From the NCBI RefSeq assembly GCF_016907435.1, contig NZ_JAFBBZ010000001.1:3038001-3102000 (forward strand): a DNA stretch of 64,000 nucleotides, in the 5' to 3' direction. The notes beneath the pieces were generated by a model. It did not search any database and was not told the DNA's origin. It saw only the letters and a list, made by a program, of their open reading frames with translations. The translations under genes and the position numbers were made by a program. The DNA is from Nocardioides salarius. GTDB taxonomy: Bacteria; Actinomycetota; Actinomycetes; Propionibacteriales; Nocardioidaceae. Of the stretch, positions 53,443 through 61,641 are shown one piece after another; within the stretch, counting starts at the first letter, position 1, and each line of letters opens with the position of its first letter.

Positions 53443-55395
53443 GTGACGGGCGGACGACGCGCGCTGGGCAGCCGCTACGAGCTGGTCGACCTGCTCGGCG
53501 AGGGCGCCATGGGCGAGGTGTGGCGCACCTGGGACCGCGCCGGCGAGCGGTACGTCGCGGCCAAGCTGCTGCGCCGCGAGCTGGCCCGCGACCAGCAGAT
53601 CGTGGGCCGCTTCGTCCAGGAGCGTGCCATCTTGATGTCGCTGCGCCACGAACGGATCGTGCGCGTGCACGATCTGGTCGTGGAGGGCGAGGCGCTGGCC
53701 ATCGTCATGGACCTCGTCGAGGGCACCGACCTGCGTCGCCACCTGCGCGAGGTCGGCACCCTGGGCGCCCGCGACGCCGTCGAGACCACGTGCGCGGTCC
53801 TCGACGCGCTCGCCGCCGCCCACGAGCAGAGCTGCCTGCACCGCGACGTCAAGCCCGACAACGTGCTGCTGCGCGGTGGCGAGACGCAGACCGGCGAGGG
53901 GCCCGGCCCCGCGTACGCCGACCGGGTGCTGCTCACCGACTTCGGGATCGCCCGGCTGGCCCAGGAGCGCACGGTCCAGGCGACCGGGCTGCTGGGCACC
54001 CCCGGCTACATGCCGCCCGAGCTGTTCGTGCACGGTCGCTTCAGCGCCGCCTCCGACGTCTACGCCACGGGCGTGCTGCTCTACGAGCTGCTGGGCGGGC
54101 GCACCCCGTTCTCGGGTGCGGGCACCGCCCACACCGTCGGGTTCCGCCACGCCACGGTGCGACCGCCGCGCCTGCCGGTGCCCGACGCGCTGTGGCAGGT
54201 CGTCGAGACGATGCTGGCCAAGGACCCCACCACCCGCCTGAGCGCCGCCGGCACCGCCGCGGCGCTGCGGGAGGTCGCCGCGCAGGTGCGCGACGTCCCG
54301 GCCCTGCCCGTGCAGCCCGCCCCCGACGACTGGGACCTCGCGCAGGGCACGGTGGTGCGCGCCGGCCCGGTGCAGGTCGAGCTCGACGACGCGCGGGTCG
54401 ACGTCGGCGCGACCTTCCTGCACGGGTCCGCGGCGGCAGCGCCTCCCGCGGCCCCCGCGCCGCCCGGCGCACCACCCGCGCCGGACCGGGCCGCCGCGCG
54501 CCGGCACCGCGCCCCCCGCCGCGGACTCGTCGCCGCGGCCGCCCTGGCCGCGCTCTCGCTGGTCGCGGTGGTGGCCGGCGTCGTCGTCGCCACCGGCGAC
54601 GAGCCCGACCCCGTGGCCGCCGACCCCGTCGCCGCCGAGCGCACCGACCAGCTGCTGCCCACGGGTCTCGGGGTCGACCGGGAGGCCGACTACGACCCGG
54701 CCACGGGTCGGCTGACCCTCCGGCTGCGCTACAGCGCCCGCGACGCACCGCTGCGTGGTCCGTTCCTCGAGGTGCTGCCGGCGCGCGGCTCCCAGTGCCC
54801 GCGTCCGACCTGGACCGGCGCGACGGTGCAGGACAACCTCGCCGCCCGCACGGGGATCTCGGTCGCGTGCGGGTTCGCGGTCGACCCCGGGCAGGTGCCG
54901 GCCGACGGTGAGGTGCTGGTCGTGGCGTCCTTCGACCTCGACCTGGGCGCGGACCCCGGGGGGGCGCTGGAGGGCTGGGTGGGGGAGGCCGCCGACAGCA
55001 CGCGAGCGGTCCTCGAGGCCCAGCGCTCCGGCGACGGCTACCCCGTGCAGCGGCTGCGCGACGTCGTCGTGGAGGTGCCGGCGGTGGTGCGCAAGGCGCG
55101 CAGCGGCTTCGCCCCGGTGCGGGTGCGTCTGCTCCCCGACTGGGGCGAGGGCCCCGACCCCGTGCGTGCCCTCTTCGACTCCGACGCCGCCGGCGAGGCG
55201 ACCATCGCGCTCTCGGCCGTGGCCGGCGGGTTCGACGGCGTCCGGCTGCAGGCCTGCGACGCGGTCGCGGTCTCGGCCGACGGGTTGAGCCTGCTGGCGC
55301 GCTACCCCGCGGCCGACTGCGAGGTCACCGCGCAGGTCGGCGACCTCACCCGGCTCGAGCCGGCCACGGTGACCATCCAGGGCGCCGGGGGCTGA
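53443..55395 (+). CDS. Transmembrane Ser/Thr protein kinase with extracytoplasmic domain
   Basis: 650 residues. The kinase domain has GEGAMGEV (19-26), K41, HRDVKPDN (133-140), TDFGIA (165-170) and a GTPGYMPPE activation segment. A Pro/Ala linker follows, then one membrane helix (361-384). The outer domain of about 265 residues has four Cys (QCPRPTW, VACGF, QACDAV, DCEVT), enough for two disulfides. There are no PASTA repeats, so the sensor is unlike PknB. GTG 53443 lies 5 nt after the lipoprotein stop. The downstream FHA protein is a likely phospho-partner. Confidence 0.94.
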   Translation: MTGGRRALGSRYELVDLLGEGAMGEVWRTWDRAGERYVAAKLLRRELARDQQIVGRFVQERAILMSLRHERIVRVHDLVVEGEALAIVMDLVEGTDLRRHLREVGTLGARDAVETTCAVLDALAAAHEQSCLHRDVKPDNVLLRGGETQTGEGPGPAYADRVLLTDFGIARLAQERTVQATGLLGTPGYMPPELFVHGRFSAASDVYATGVLLYELLGGRTPFSGAGTAHTVGFRHATVRPPRLPVPDALWQVVETMLAKDPTTRLSAAGTAAALREVAAQVRDVPALPVQPAPDDWDLAQGTVVRAGPVQVELDDARVDVGATFLHGSAAAAPPAAPAPPGAPPAPDRAAARRHRAPRRGLVAAAALAALSLVAVVAGVVVATGDEPDPVAADPVAAERTDQLLPTGLGVDREADYDPATGRLTLRLRYSARDAPLRGPFLEVLPARGSQCPRPTWTGATVQDNLAARTGISVACGFAVDPGQVPADGEVLVVASFDLDLGADPGGALEGWVGEAADSTRAVLEAQRSGDGYPVQRLRDVVVEVPAVVRKARSGFAPVRVRLLPDWGEGPDPVRALFDSDAAGEATIALSAVAGGFDGVRLQACDAVAVSADGLSLLARYPAADCEVTAQVGDLTRLEPATVTIQGAGG

Positions 55396-55399
55396 GCCG

Positions 55400-56806
55400 G
55401 TGCGGGTCGCGATCAGCGTCGTGTCCGGCGACGCCAGCACCGACGTCCTGCTCGAGGCGCCCGGCTCGACCCCGGCCGCCGAGGTGGAGGCCGCGCTGCG
55501 CCGCCTGGCGCGAGCACCCCGGGGCACCGTGCGGGTCCAGCACCCGCTGCTGGGCGACGGCGAGCCACGCCACTCCTGGGACGCCCACACCCGCCTCGAC
55601 GAGGTCGGGCTCCTGCAGGGGGCCCGGGTGGTGCTCGGCGAGCGGCACCCGCTCGACCAGGGACCCGGCTCGCCACCGCACGGGCTCGAGCTGCACGTGG
55701 TCAGCGGCCCCGACGCGGGCTCGGTGCACCCGCTCCCGGAGGGCGTGCACCAGCTGGGCCGCAGCGGTGCGCTCTCGTGGCAGGACCACTCGCTGTCACG
55801 GCGGCACTGCCTGGTCTCGGTGACCCCGGCGGCGGTCGGCGTCACCGACCTGGGCTCGAGCAACGGCACCCGCCTCGACGGCAGGGGCCTCCTGCCGCAC
55901 GAGCCCCGCACCTGGCGGCCCGGGGAGGTGCTCGCGGTCGGTGACTCGCTGGCGCGGGTGCGGCCGGTCGACCCGGAGCCGGCCGCGCCCACCCCGCCCG
56001 GGGACGGCCGGCTGCTCTGGCGCCGCCCGCCCCCGCGGCCGGCGGCGTACGCCCCGGCACCGGTTGACCCCGCGCAGGTCGGTGCCTCGGCGACCCCGAG
56101 GGGCCGGGACTGGCCCCGACGCTGGGAGCGCCGCCCCGCCGACCCCGACCACCTCCTGCTGCGGCTCGGGACGGTGGGCCACCACGACGAGCCGGTGCTG
56201 CTGGCGCTGCGGCCCGACGGGTCCGGCGGCCCGGTCGGGCTGGTCGGGCCCGACGACGCGGTCGAGGCGGCCCTGCGCTGGTGGCTGCTGCAGCTCGGCG
56301 CGCTGCACGCCCCCGCCGACCTCTCGCTCGAGGTCGCGGGCCCACGGGTGGGCCCGGCCTGGTCGTGGTCGCGCTGGCTGCCCCACGACCGTGTCCCCGA
56401 GGCGGGCCGCCCCCACCTGCGGCTGCGTCACGGGTACGCCGGCGACGGCAGCCCTCCCGCCCCCGACCCGTCAGCCGCCGGGCCGGTGGTCGTCACCGGA
56501 CCCGACGTCACCGCCCTGCCGCGGGACTGTGCCGACGTGGTCGAGATCGGGGCCCGCCAGCCGTCGTACGCACGCCTGCTCCGACCCGGTCGGGCGCCGC
56601 GCGAGCTGCGGCTCGACGGGGTGTCGGCCCCCTGGGCCGACCGGGTCGCCCGCAGCCTCGCGCCGCTGGAGCTGCCCGGGCGGCCGCCGGCCCCGGAGCC
56701 CGCGCACCCCCGTCCGCCCGACCCACCGGGGGTGCGGCTGCGGCCGTGGCGGCCCGTCGACCCGGCCGCGCCGACGGATTGGCCCTCGTCGCGCGCACGC
56801 GGCTAG
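55400..56806 (+). CDS. FHA protein resembling the N-terminal half of EssC/EccC-type ATPases
   Basis: 468 residues. Residues 1-80 look like a ubiquitin-like YukD-type domain. An FHA domain follows (HQLGRSGALSWQDHSLSRRHCLVSV, DLGSSNGTRLDG; G120, R121, S133, N155). A linker leads to a segment typical of the region before the first FtsK ATPase domain in EssC-like proteins: VGPDDAVEAALRWWLLQLGALHAP and WSWSRWLPHDR, then a stretch ending DGVSAPWADRVARSLAPLELPG. The ATPase domains are absent. It should bind phosphothreonine, presumably on the kinase. GTG 55400 is 4 nt after the kinase stop. Confidence 0.88.
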   Translation: MRVAISVVSGDASTDVLLEAPGSTPAAEVEAALRRLARAPRGTVRVQHPLLGDGEPRHSWDAHTRLDEVGLLQGARVVLGERHPLDQGPGSPPHGLELHVVSGPDAGSVHPLPEGVHQLGRSGALSWQDHSLSRRHCLVSVTPAAVGVTDLGSSNGTRLDGRGLLPHEPRTWRPGEVLAVGDSLARVRPVDPEPAAPTPPGDGRLLWRRPPPRPAAYAPAPVDPAQVGASATPRGRDWPRRWERRPADPDHLLLRLGTVGHHDEPVLLALRPDGSGGPVGLVGPDDAVEAALRWWLLQLGALHAPADLSLEVAGPRVGPAWSWSRWLPHDRVPEAGRPHLRLRHGYAGDGSPPAPDPSAAGPVVVTGPDVTALPRDCADVVEIGARQPSYARLLRPGRAPRELRLDGVSAPWADRVARSLAPLELPGRPPAPEPAHPRPPDPPGVRLRPWRPVDPAAPTDWPSSRARG

Positions 56807-56809
56807 ACT
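56779..56809 (+). promoter_or_regulatory. Promoter of rplY inside the FHA gene end
   Basis: TTGGCC (56779-56784) and TAGACT (56804-56809), 19 bp apart. The first three bases of the -10 are the FHA stop codon. Predicted +1 near 56816. Confidence 0.5.
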
Positions 56810-56815
56810 GCTGCG

Positions 56816-57013
56816 GTTGCCTCGGCGAGGGAGCCGACCGTCCGCGGTCGCTCCGTGATCGACGCGGTCGGCTGCGAGACCCTCGCGCCGCGCTGTGTCG
56901 TGATCCCGACGGGCGCGGCGCTTCGTGCGTCCGGGCCCACCCGCAGGTGACCACCCGACCTTGCGAGGGTCCTGCCGGGACCCCGCACCGCTGTAGCGCA
57001 CGAGGAGACACAC
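56816..57013 (+). promoter_or_regulatory. Structured rplY leader with competing stems
   Basis: AGCCGACCG (56832-56840) pairs perfectly with CGGTCGGCT (56865-56873). Its 3' part can instead form GACCG-TCCG-CGGTC (56836-56849) with a UNCG-type loop. A later GCGCCGCG/CGCGGCGC stem (56885-56892 with 56914-56921) and GGGTCC/GGACCC follow. The mutually exclusive stems suggest a regulatory leader. GAGGAG precedes the ATG. Confidence 0.45.
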
Positions 57014-57688
57014 ATGGCTGCCGAGAAGATCGCCGCTGAGGCCCGCACCGAGTTCGGCAAGGGCGCCGCGCGCCGGATCCGTCGCGAGGACAAGGTGCCG
57101 GCCGTCATCTACGGGCACGGCAACGAGCCGACCCACATCACGCTCCCGGGCCACGAGATCATGCTCGCGCTCAAGCACGGCGGCGCCAACGCCCTGCTCG
57201 ACATCGACGTCGACGGCGAGAGCCACCTGGCGCTGACCAAGCAGGTCCAGGTCGACCCGATCAAGCGCTTCATCGAGCACGTCGACTTCGTGGCCGTGCG
57301 CCGCGGCGAGAAGGTCACCGTCGACATCCCCGTGCACGTGGTCGGCGAGGCCGTCGCCGAGACCCTCGTGGTCCTCGAGAACTCGGTCGTCTCGGTCGAG
57401 GCCGAGGCCACCCACATCCCCGAGTTCGTCGAGGTCGACGTCGAGGGCGCCGAGGTCGGCACCCAGGTGCACGCCTCCGACCTCAAGCTGCCGAAGGGCA
57501 CCGAGCTGCTCACCGACGGCGACATCCTGGTCGTCAACGTCACCCAGCAGCAGAGCCAGGCGTCGCTCGACGCCGAGCTCGAGGAGCTCGAGGCCGAGGC
57601 CGGCATCGAGCACGAGGAGTCGGGCGACGAGGAGTCCACCGAGGGCGAGCAGTCCGGCGACGCCGAGGCCGGCGACTCGCAGGAGTGA
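57014..57688 (+). CDS. rplY: 50S ribosomal protein L25 (CTC form)
   Basis: 224 residues: an N-terminal L25 domain that binds 5S rRNA (RTEFGKGAARRIRREDKVPAVIYGHG, DIDVDGESHLALTKQVQVDPIKRFIEHVDFV) and the C-terminal TL5/CTC extension. A very acidic tail of about 40 residues (ELEELEAEAGIEHEESGDEE) ends it, as in actinobacteria. It has a long structured leader. pth follows after 24 nt. Confidence 0.96.
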   Translation: MAAEKIAAEARTEFGKGAARRIRREDKVPAVIYGHGNEPTHITLPGHEIMLALKHGGANALLDIDVDGESHLALTKQVQVDPIKRFIEHVDFVAVRRGEKVTVDIPVHVVGEAVAETLVVLENSVVSVEAEATHIPEFVEVDVEGAEVGTQVHASDLKLPKGTELLTDGDILVVNVTQQQSQASLDAELEELEAEAGIEHEESGDEESTEGEQSGDAEAGDSQE

Positions 57689-57712
57689 TCGCGACGGGCC
57701 CGGGGGAGCACC

Positions 57713-58330
57713 ATGACCGACGAACGTGAGACCGGCGGCGCGAGCAGCGCCGTCTGGCTCGTCGTCGGCCTGGGCAACCCGGGCCCGACGTACGCCGGGC
57801 ACCGGCACAACATCGGCTACCTCGTGGCCGACGAGCTGGCCTCGCGGCTCGGCTCGGGGTTCCGGGCCCACAAGTCCGGGCGCGCCGACGTCGTCGAGGG
57901 ACGGCTCGGCGCTCCCGGCACCGGCGGCCCGCGGGTCGTGCTGGCGCGGCCCCGCTCCTACATGAACGAGCTCGGCGGGCCGGTCAAGGCGCTGGCCACC
58001 TTCTACAAGGTGCCGCCCGAGCGGGTCGTGGCGATCCACGACGAGCTCGACATCGCCTTCGACACCCTGCGGGTCAAGCTGGGCGGCGGCGACAACGGCC
58101 ACAACGGCCTGAAGTCGATGCGCTCCTCGCTGGGCACCGGCGACTTCCACCGGGTGCGGGTCGGCATCGGCCGCCCCCCGGGTCGCCAGGAGGTCGCCGA
58201 CTTCGTGCTCTCCAACTACTCCCCGGCCGAGCGCAAGGTGCTGCCCTTCGTGGTCGACACCGCCGCCGACGCGGTGGAGTGCCTGGTCGGCGAGGGCCTG
58301 GAGAAGACCCAGCAGCGCTTCAACTCCTGA
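57713..58330 (+). CDS. pth: Peptidyl-tRNA hydrolase
   Basis: 205 residues. It releases peptides from dropped-off peptidyl-tRNA. The catalytic His lies in [69 protein letters not shown] and [13 protein letters not shown] are conserved. ATG 57713 follows GGGGGAGCACC. The co-directional rplY-pth pair is standard in actinobacteria. Confidence 0.97.
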   Translation: MTDERETGGASSAVWLVVGLGNPGPTYAGHRHNIGYLVADELASRLGSGFRAHKSGRADVVEGRLGAPGTGGPRVVLARPRSYMNELGGPVKALATFYKVPPERVVAIHDELDIAFDTLRVKLGGGDNGHNGLKSMRSSLGTGDFHRVRVGIGRPPGRQEVADFVLSNYSPAERKVLPFVVDTAADAVECLVGEGLEKTQQRFNS

Positions 58331-58337
58331 TCGCGGC

Positions 58338-58343
58338 TACCCT
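58338..58343 (+). promoter_or_regulatory. -10 box TACCCT of cysQ
   Basis: 6 nt before GTG 58350. Confidence 0.45.
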
Positions 58344-58349
58344 CTGCTG

Positions 58350-59123
58350 GTGACTTTCGAGCCCGGAACCCCGCCCCCCGCCGCTGACGACCACGTGCTG
58401 GCCACCTGGCTGGCCGAGGCCGCCGGCCGCCGCCTGCTGGAGGTCCGCGCCGAGGGCCTGGAGGGCAAGGAGCTCAAGGACGCCGGTGACGCCGCCGCCC
58501 ACGAGCTGCTGATGGACCTGCTGGCCCAGCACCGTCCCGACGACGCGGTGCTCTCCGAGGAGGGCAAGGACGACAAGGCGCGCCTGTCGGCCGACCGGGT
58601 CTGGATCATCGACCCCCTCGACGGCACCCGTGAGTTCTCCGAGCCGCCGCGCGACGACTGGGCCGTGCACGTCGCGCTGTGGCAGGGCGGCGCCCTGGTC
58701 GCCGGCGCCGTCGCGCAGCCCGAGCTCGGCGAGACCTTCAACACCGGGCAGGCGCCGGTCGTGCCGCCCCGCACCTCCGAGAAGCCGCGGATCGCGGTCT
58801 CGCGCAGCCGCCCGCCGGCCTTCGTGCAGGCCCTGGCCGAGGAGATCGACGCCGAGCTGGTGCCGATGGGCTCGGCCGGGGTGAAGATGATGTCGGTGGT
58901 GCGCGACGTCGCCGACGCCTACGTGCACGCCGGTGGGCAGTACGAGTGGGACTCAGCCGCCCCCGTGGCCGTGGCCCGCGCCGCCGGCCTGTTCACCTCG
59001 CGCGTCGACGGCAGCGAGCTGGTCTACAACCAGGACGACGTCTACCTGCCCGACCTCGTGGTCTGCCGCCCCGAGCTCAGCGAGCAAATCCTGGCCTTCA
59101 TCGCCGCCCACGGCACCGAGTGA
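58350..59123 (+). CDS. cysQ: 3'(2'),5'-bisphosphate nucleotidase CysQ
   Basis: 257 residues of the inositol-monophosphatase fold. The metal sites are AVLSEEGKDD, WIIDPLDGTREFSEP and GGQYEWDSAAPVAVARAAG. It hydrolyses PAP left after sulfate transfer and so supports the sulfotransferase at 37397 in trans. GTG 58350 is supported by the TACCCT box. The HAD gene follows after 1 nt. Confidence 0.92.
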   Translation: MTFEPGTPPPAADDHVLATWLAEAAGRRLLEVRAEGLEGKELKDAGDAAAHELLMDLLAQHRPDDAVLSEEGKDDKARLSADRVWIIDPLDGTREFSEPPRDDWAVHVALWQGGALVAGAVAQPELGETFNTGQAPVVPPRTSEKPRIAVSRSRPPAFVQALAEEIDAELVPMGSAGVKMMSVVRDVADAYVHAGGQYEWDSAAPVAVARAAGLFTSRVDGSELVYNQDDVYLPDLVVCRPELSEQILAFIAAHGTE

Positions 59124-59124
59124 G

Positions 59125-59748
59125 GTGAGCGTCGAGCACGTGCTGCTGGACGCCGACGGCGTCCTGCAGCGCAGCGCCCCCGACCCCGTCGGGCTGCTGC
59201 GCGCCTGGGCCGGGGACCGGGCCGAGGAGCTCGCGCACGCCCTGTGGCGCGCCGAGCGTGGGCCGCTGCGTGGCGAGGGCGACTTCGTCGAGGCGCTCGA
59301 GCGGATCGTGCCGGCGTACGCCGACGTCGCGCCGCACGAGGTCTACGACGCGCTGTGGCGCGACATCACCGTCTCCGAGGAGTCGCTGGCCCTGGCCGGG
59401 CGGCTGCGCGAGGCCGGTCTGGGAGTGCACCTCGGCACCAACCAGCACCGCCAGCGGGGCGAGCTGATGCGCGCCGGGCTCGGCTACGACGACCACTTCG
59501 ACGTCTCCTGCTACTCGTGGGAGCTGGGCACCAAGAAGCCCGAGCCGGCCTACTTCGAGATCGCCGTCGAGCGCATCGGAGCAGCCCCCGCGCAGGTGCT
59601 CTTCGTCGACGACGTCGCCGCCAACGTCGAGGCCGCGCGCGCGGTCGGGCTGCACGCCGTGCACTGGCACCTCGACGAGGGGCACGACGTGCTGCTCGAC
59701 GCCCTGGTCGGCCACGGCCTGCCCGTCGGCGAGGTGGGCGCCGCGTGA
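59125..59748 (+). CDS. HAD-family hydrolase
   Basis: 207 residues. The HAD motifs are LLDADGVLQ (I, nucleophile Asp), LGTNQH (II region), KKPEPAYF (III, Lys) and LFVDDVAANVEAARAVGL (IV). A helical cap lies between I and II. It is a small-molecule phosphatase of unknown substrate. GTG 59125 follows the cysQ stop closely; the stop overlaps the next GTG by 4 nt. Confidence 0.9.
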   Translation: MSVEHVLLDADGVLQRSAPDPVGLLRAWAGDRAEELAHALWRAERGPLRGEGDFVEALERIVPAYADVAPHEVYDALWRDITVSEESLALAGRLREAGLGVHLGTNQHRQRGELMRAGLGYDDHFDVSCYSWELGTKKPEPAYFEIAVERIGAAPAQVLFVDDVAANVEAARAVGLHAVHWHLDEGHDVLLDALVGHGLPVGEVGAA

Positions 59749-60500
59749 TCTCGGGCCCGCGCTCGATCGTGCTCTTCTCCTGCCTGCTGCTGGCGCTGTC
59801 GGGGGCGGCCTTCGCGCTGTCGCGGCTCTACACCCCCGAGCGCACCGTCGACCTGACCCCGCCGGCGGCGTACGTCGGCGCACCGGTGCCGGCCCAGGCC
59901 GACCCCGGCACCCAGGCGCGCCGCACCCAGCTCGTCGACGAGGGCTGGCTGCGCCGCACCAGCCGGGCCACGGGCATCCCGTCGCCGGCGCTGCGGGCCT
60001 ACGCCGACGCCCAGCTCTCGGGCGTCGGTGGGTGCGACGTCGGGTGGACCACCCTGGCCGGCATCGGCTGGATCGAGTCGCAGCACGGCACCCTGGGCGG
60101 GCGCACCCTCGACGCCGAGGGCCGCTCGTCGTCGGCGATCCTGGGCCCGGCCCTCGACGGCTCCGGCGACTTCGCCGCCATCCGCTCCACGGCCGCCTCG
60201 CGCGCCTGGCACGGCGACGCGACCTGGGAGCACGCGGTGGGGCCGATGCAGTTCCTGCGCTCGTCGTGGGAGCCGTGGGCCGCCGACGGCGACCGCGACG
60301 GCAGCATCGACCCGCACGACCTCGACGACGCCGCCGCGACCGCGGCGCGCTACCTGTGCGCCGGCGGGCGCGACCTGGCCCGCGGCGACGGGTGGGCCAG
60401 CGCGGTGCTGTCCTACAACCACTCCGACGAGTACGTCGCGGCCGTGCACGCCGCCGCCAGCGCCTACGCCGAGCGGGCCGCCGGGCGCCGTGCGGGCTGA
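59745..60500 (+). CDS. Lytic transglycosylase-like protein, membrane anchored
   Basis: 251 residues. An N-terminal helix (RSIVLFSCLLLALSGAAFALSRL) anchors or exports it. The SLT-like catalytic Glu is in TLAGIGWIESQHGTLGG, followed by AVGPMQFLRSSWEPWAADGDRDGSIDPHDLDDAAATAARYLCAGG and VLSYNHSDEYV, the usual order in MltB-type family members. It cleaves peptidoglycan glycan strands. It is translationally coupled to the HAD gene. Confidence 0.9.
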   Translation: MISGPRSIVLFSCLLLALSGAAFALSRLYTPERTVDLTPPAAYVGAPVPAQADPGTQARRTQLVDEGWLRRTSRATGIPSPALRAYADAQLSGVGGCDVGWTTLAGIGWIESQHGTLGGRTLDAEGRSSSAILGPALDGSGDFAAIRSTAASRAWHGDATWEHAVGPMQFLRSSWEPWAADGDRDGSIDPHDLDDAAATAARYLCAGGRDLARGDGWASAVLSYNHSDEYVAAVHAAASAYAERAAGRRAG

Positions 60501-60507
60501 CCCGGGC

Positions 60508-60513
60508 TAGCCT
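60508..60513 (+). promoter_or_regulatory. -10 box TAGCCT of tsaB
   Basis: 7 nt before ATG 60521. Confidence 0.45.
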
Positions 60514-60520
60514 GCCGCTC

Positions 60521-61159
60521 ATGCTGCTGACCTTCGACACGGCGACGCCGCGGGTGGCCGTGGCCCTGCACGACGGCTCCGACGTGGTGGCCGAGCTCGA
60601 GGCCGAGCGGGCGATGAAGCACGGCGAGCAGCTCGCGCCGCTCGTCGATGCCGTGATGCGCCAGGTCGGGGTGGTCCGCCAAGACCTCACGGCCATCGGC
60701 GTGGGGGTCGGCCCGGGGCCGTTCACCGGCCTCCGGGTCGGGCTGGTGACCGCGCGCACCCTCGCCTTCGTGCTCGAGATCCCGGTCTACGGCGTCTGCA
60801 CCCTCGACGTGCTGGCGGTCGAGGCCGTCGACACCGGCGCCGTCGACCGCGACTTCGTGGTCGCCACCGACGCCCGCCGCAAGGAGGTCTACCTCGCGTC
60901 GTACGACGCCGACGGCGTGCGGCTCGACGGTCCGGTGGTCGACAAGCCCGCCGCGCTGGGCACCGACGCGCCGGTGGTGGGGGAGGGCGCGCTGCTCTAC
61001 CCCGAGGCGTTCCCGCTCGCGGTCGGCCCGCAGCGGCCCGGTGCCGGCTGGCTCGCGCGGGTGGTGGCCGAGGAGCGGGCCGAGCTCGTCGACCCCGAGC
61101 CGATGTACCTGCGCCGCCCCGACGCGGAGGTCACGCGCAGCCGCAAGACGGTCTCGTGA
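60521..61159 (+). CDS. tsaB: tRNA t6A synthesis protein TsaB
   Basis: 212 residues of the ASKHA fold. LLTFDTATPRVAVALHDG, VGVGPGPFTGLRVGLVTARTLAF and FVVATDARRKEVYLASYDADG mark TsaB (YeaZ). It partners TsaD in threonylcarbamoylation of A37 in ANN-decoding tRNAs. It is followed by rimI with a 4-nt overlap, and tsaD comes 0.8 kb later. Confidence 0.95.
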   Translation: MLLTFDTATPRVAVALHDGSDVVAELEAERAMKHGEQLAPLVDAVMRQVGVVRQDLTAIGVGVGPGPFTGLRVGLVTARTLAFVLEIPVYGVCTLDVLAVEAVDTGAVDRDFVVATDARRKEVYLASYDADGVRLDGPVVDKPAALGTDAPVVGEGALLYPEAFPLAVGPQRPGAGWLARVVAEERAELVDPEPMYLRRPDAEVTRSRKTVS

Positions 61160-61641
61160 CCGTCCGCGAGGCGCGCCCCGACGACCTGGCCGCGCTCGTC
61201 TCGCTCGAGCAGCGCAACCTCGGCGCCGACGCCTGGCCGCCGGGGCTGCTCCAGGAGGGTGTCGAGGGCCGCGTGCCCTACGCGACGTACCTCGTGGCGG
61301 AGGTGGTCTCGGCGGCCGGGCCGGTGGTCGCGGGCCACGCCGTGCTCAGCGTGGTCGCCGACATCGCCGAGCTGCAGCGGATCTCCGTCGACCCCGAGCA
61401 CCGGCGGGACGGCCTGGCCACCGCGCTGCTCGACGCCGTCGTGGCCGCGGCCCGGGCCGGCGGCGCCGACCGGCTGCTGCTCGAGGTGCGCGAGGACAAC
61501 GCCGGGGCGCTGTCGTTCTACGCCGCGCGCGGCTTCGTCGAGGTCGACCGGCGGCGGCGCTACTACCGCGACGGCGCCACCGCCGTGGTGCTGCGCCGAG
61601 GTCTCGGGCCGGCGTGCGGCGGGACCGACCAGGGACGCTAG
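61156..61641 (+). CDS. rimI: Ribosomal protein S18 alanine N-acetyltransferase-type GNAT
   Basis: 161 residues. The acetyl-CoA loop RISVDPEHRRDGLATALLDAVVAAAR and the C-terminal EVREDNAGALSFYAARGFVEVDRRRRYYRDG typify RimI. It sits between tsaB and tsaD as in many bacteria. GTG 61156 overlaps the tsaB stop. Its TAG shares the CTAG (61638-61641) with the stop of the convergent GNAT gene. Confidence 0.92.
   Translation: MTVREARPDDLAALVSLEQRNLGADAWPPGLLQEGVEGRVPYATYLVAEVVSAAGPVVAGHAVLSVVADIAELQRISVDPEHRRDGLATALLDAVVAAARAGGADRLLLEVREDNAGALSFYAARGFVEVDRRRRYYRDGATAVVLRRGLGPACGGTDQGR

Noticed and set aside
49912..55395. Very long plus-strand frame joining the secreted protein region to the kinase
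   Set aside because: Only its last 651 codons, from GTG 53443, form the kinase; the rest is out of frame with two clear genes (49328 and 52124).
49328..56806. Type VII secretion system
   Set aside because: No WXG100 genes, EccB/D/E-like membrane proteins or FtsK ATPase domains are present; only the EssC-like N-terminal half occurs.
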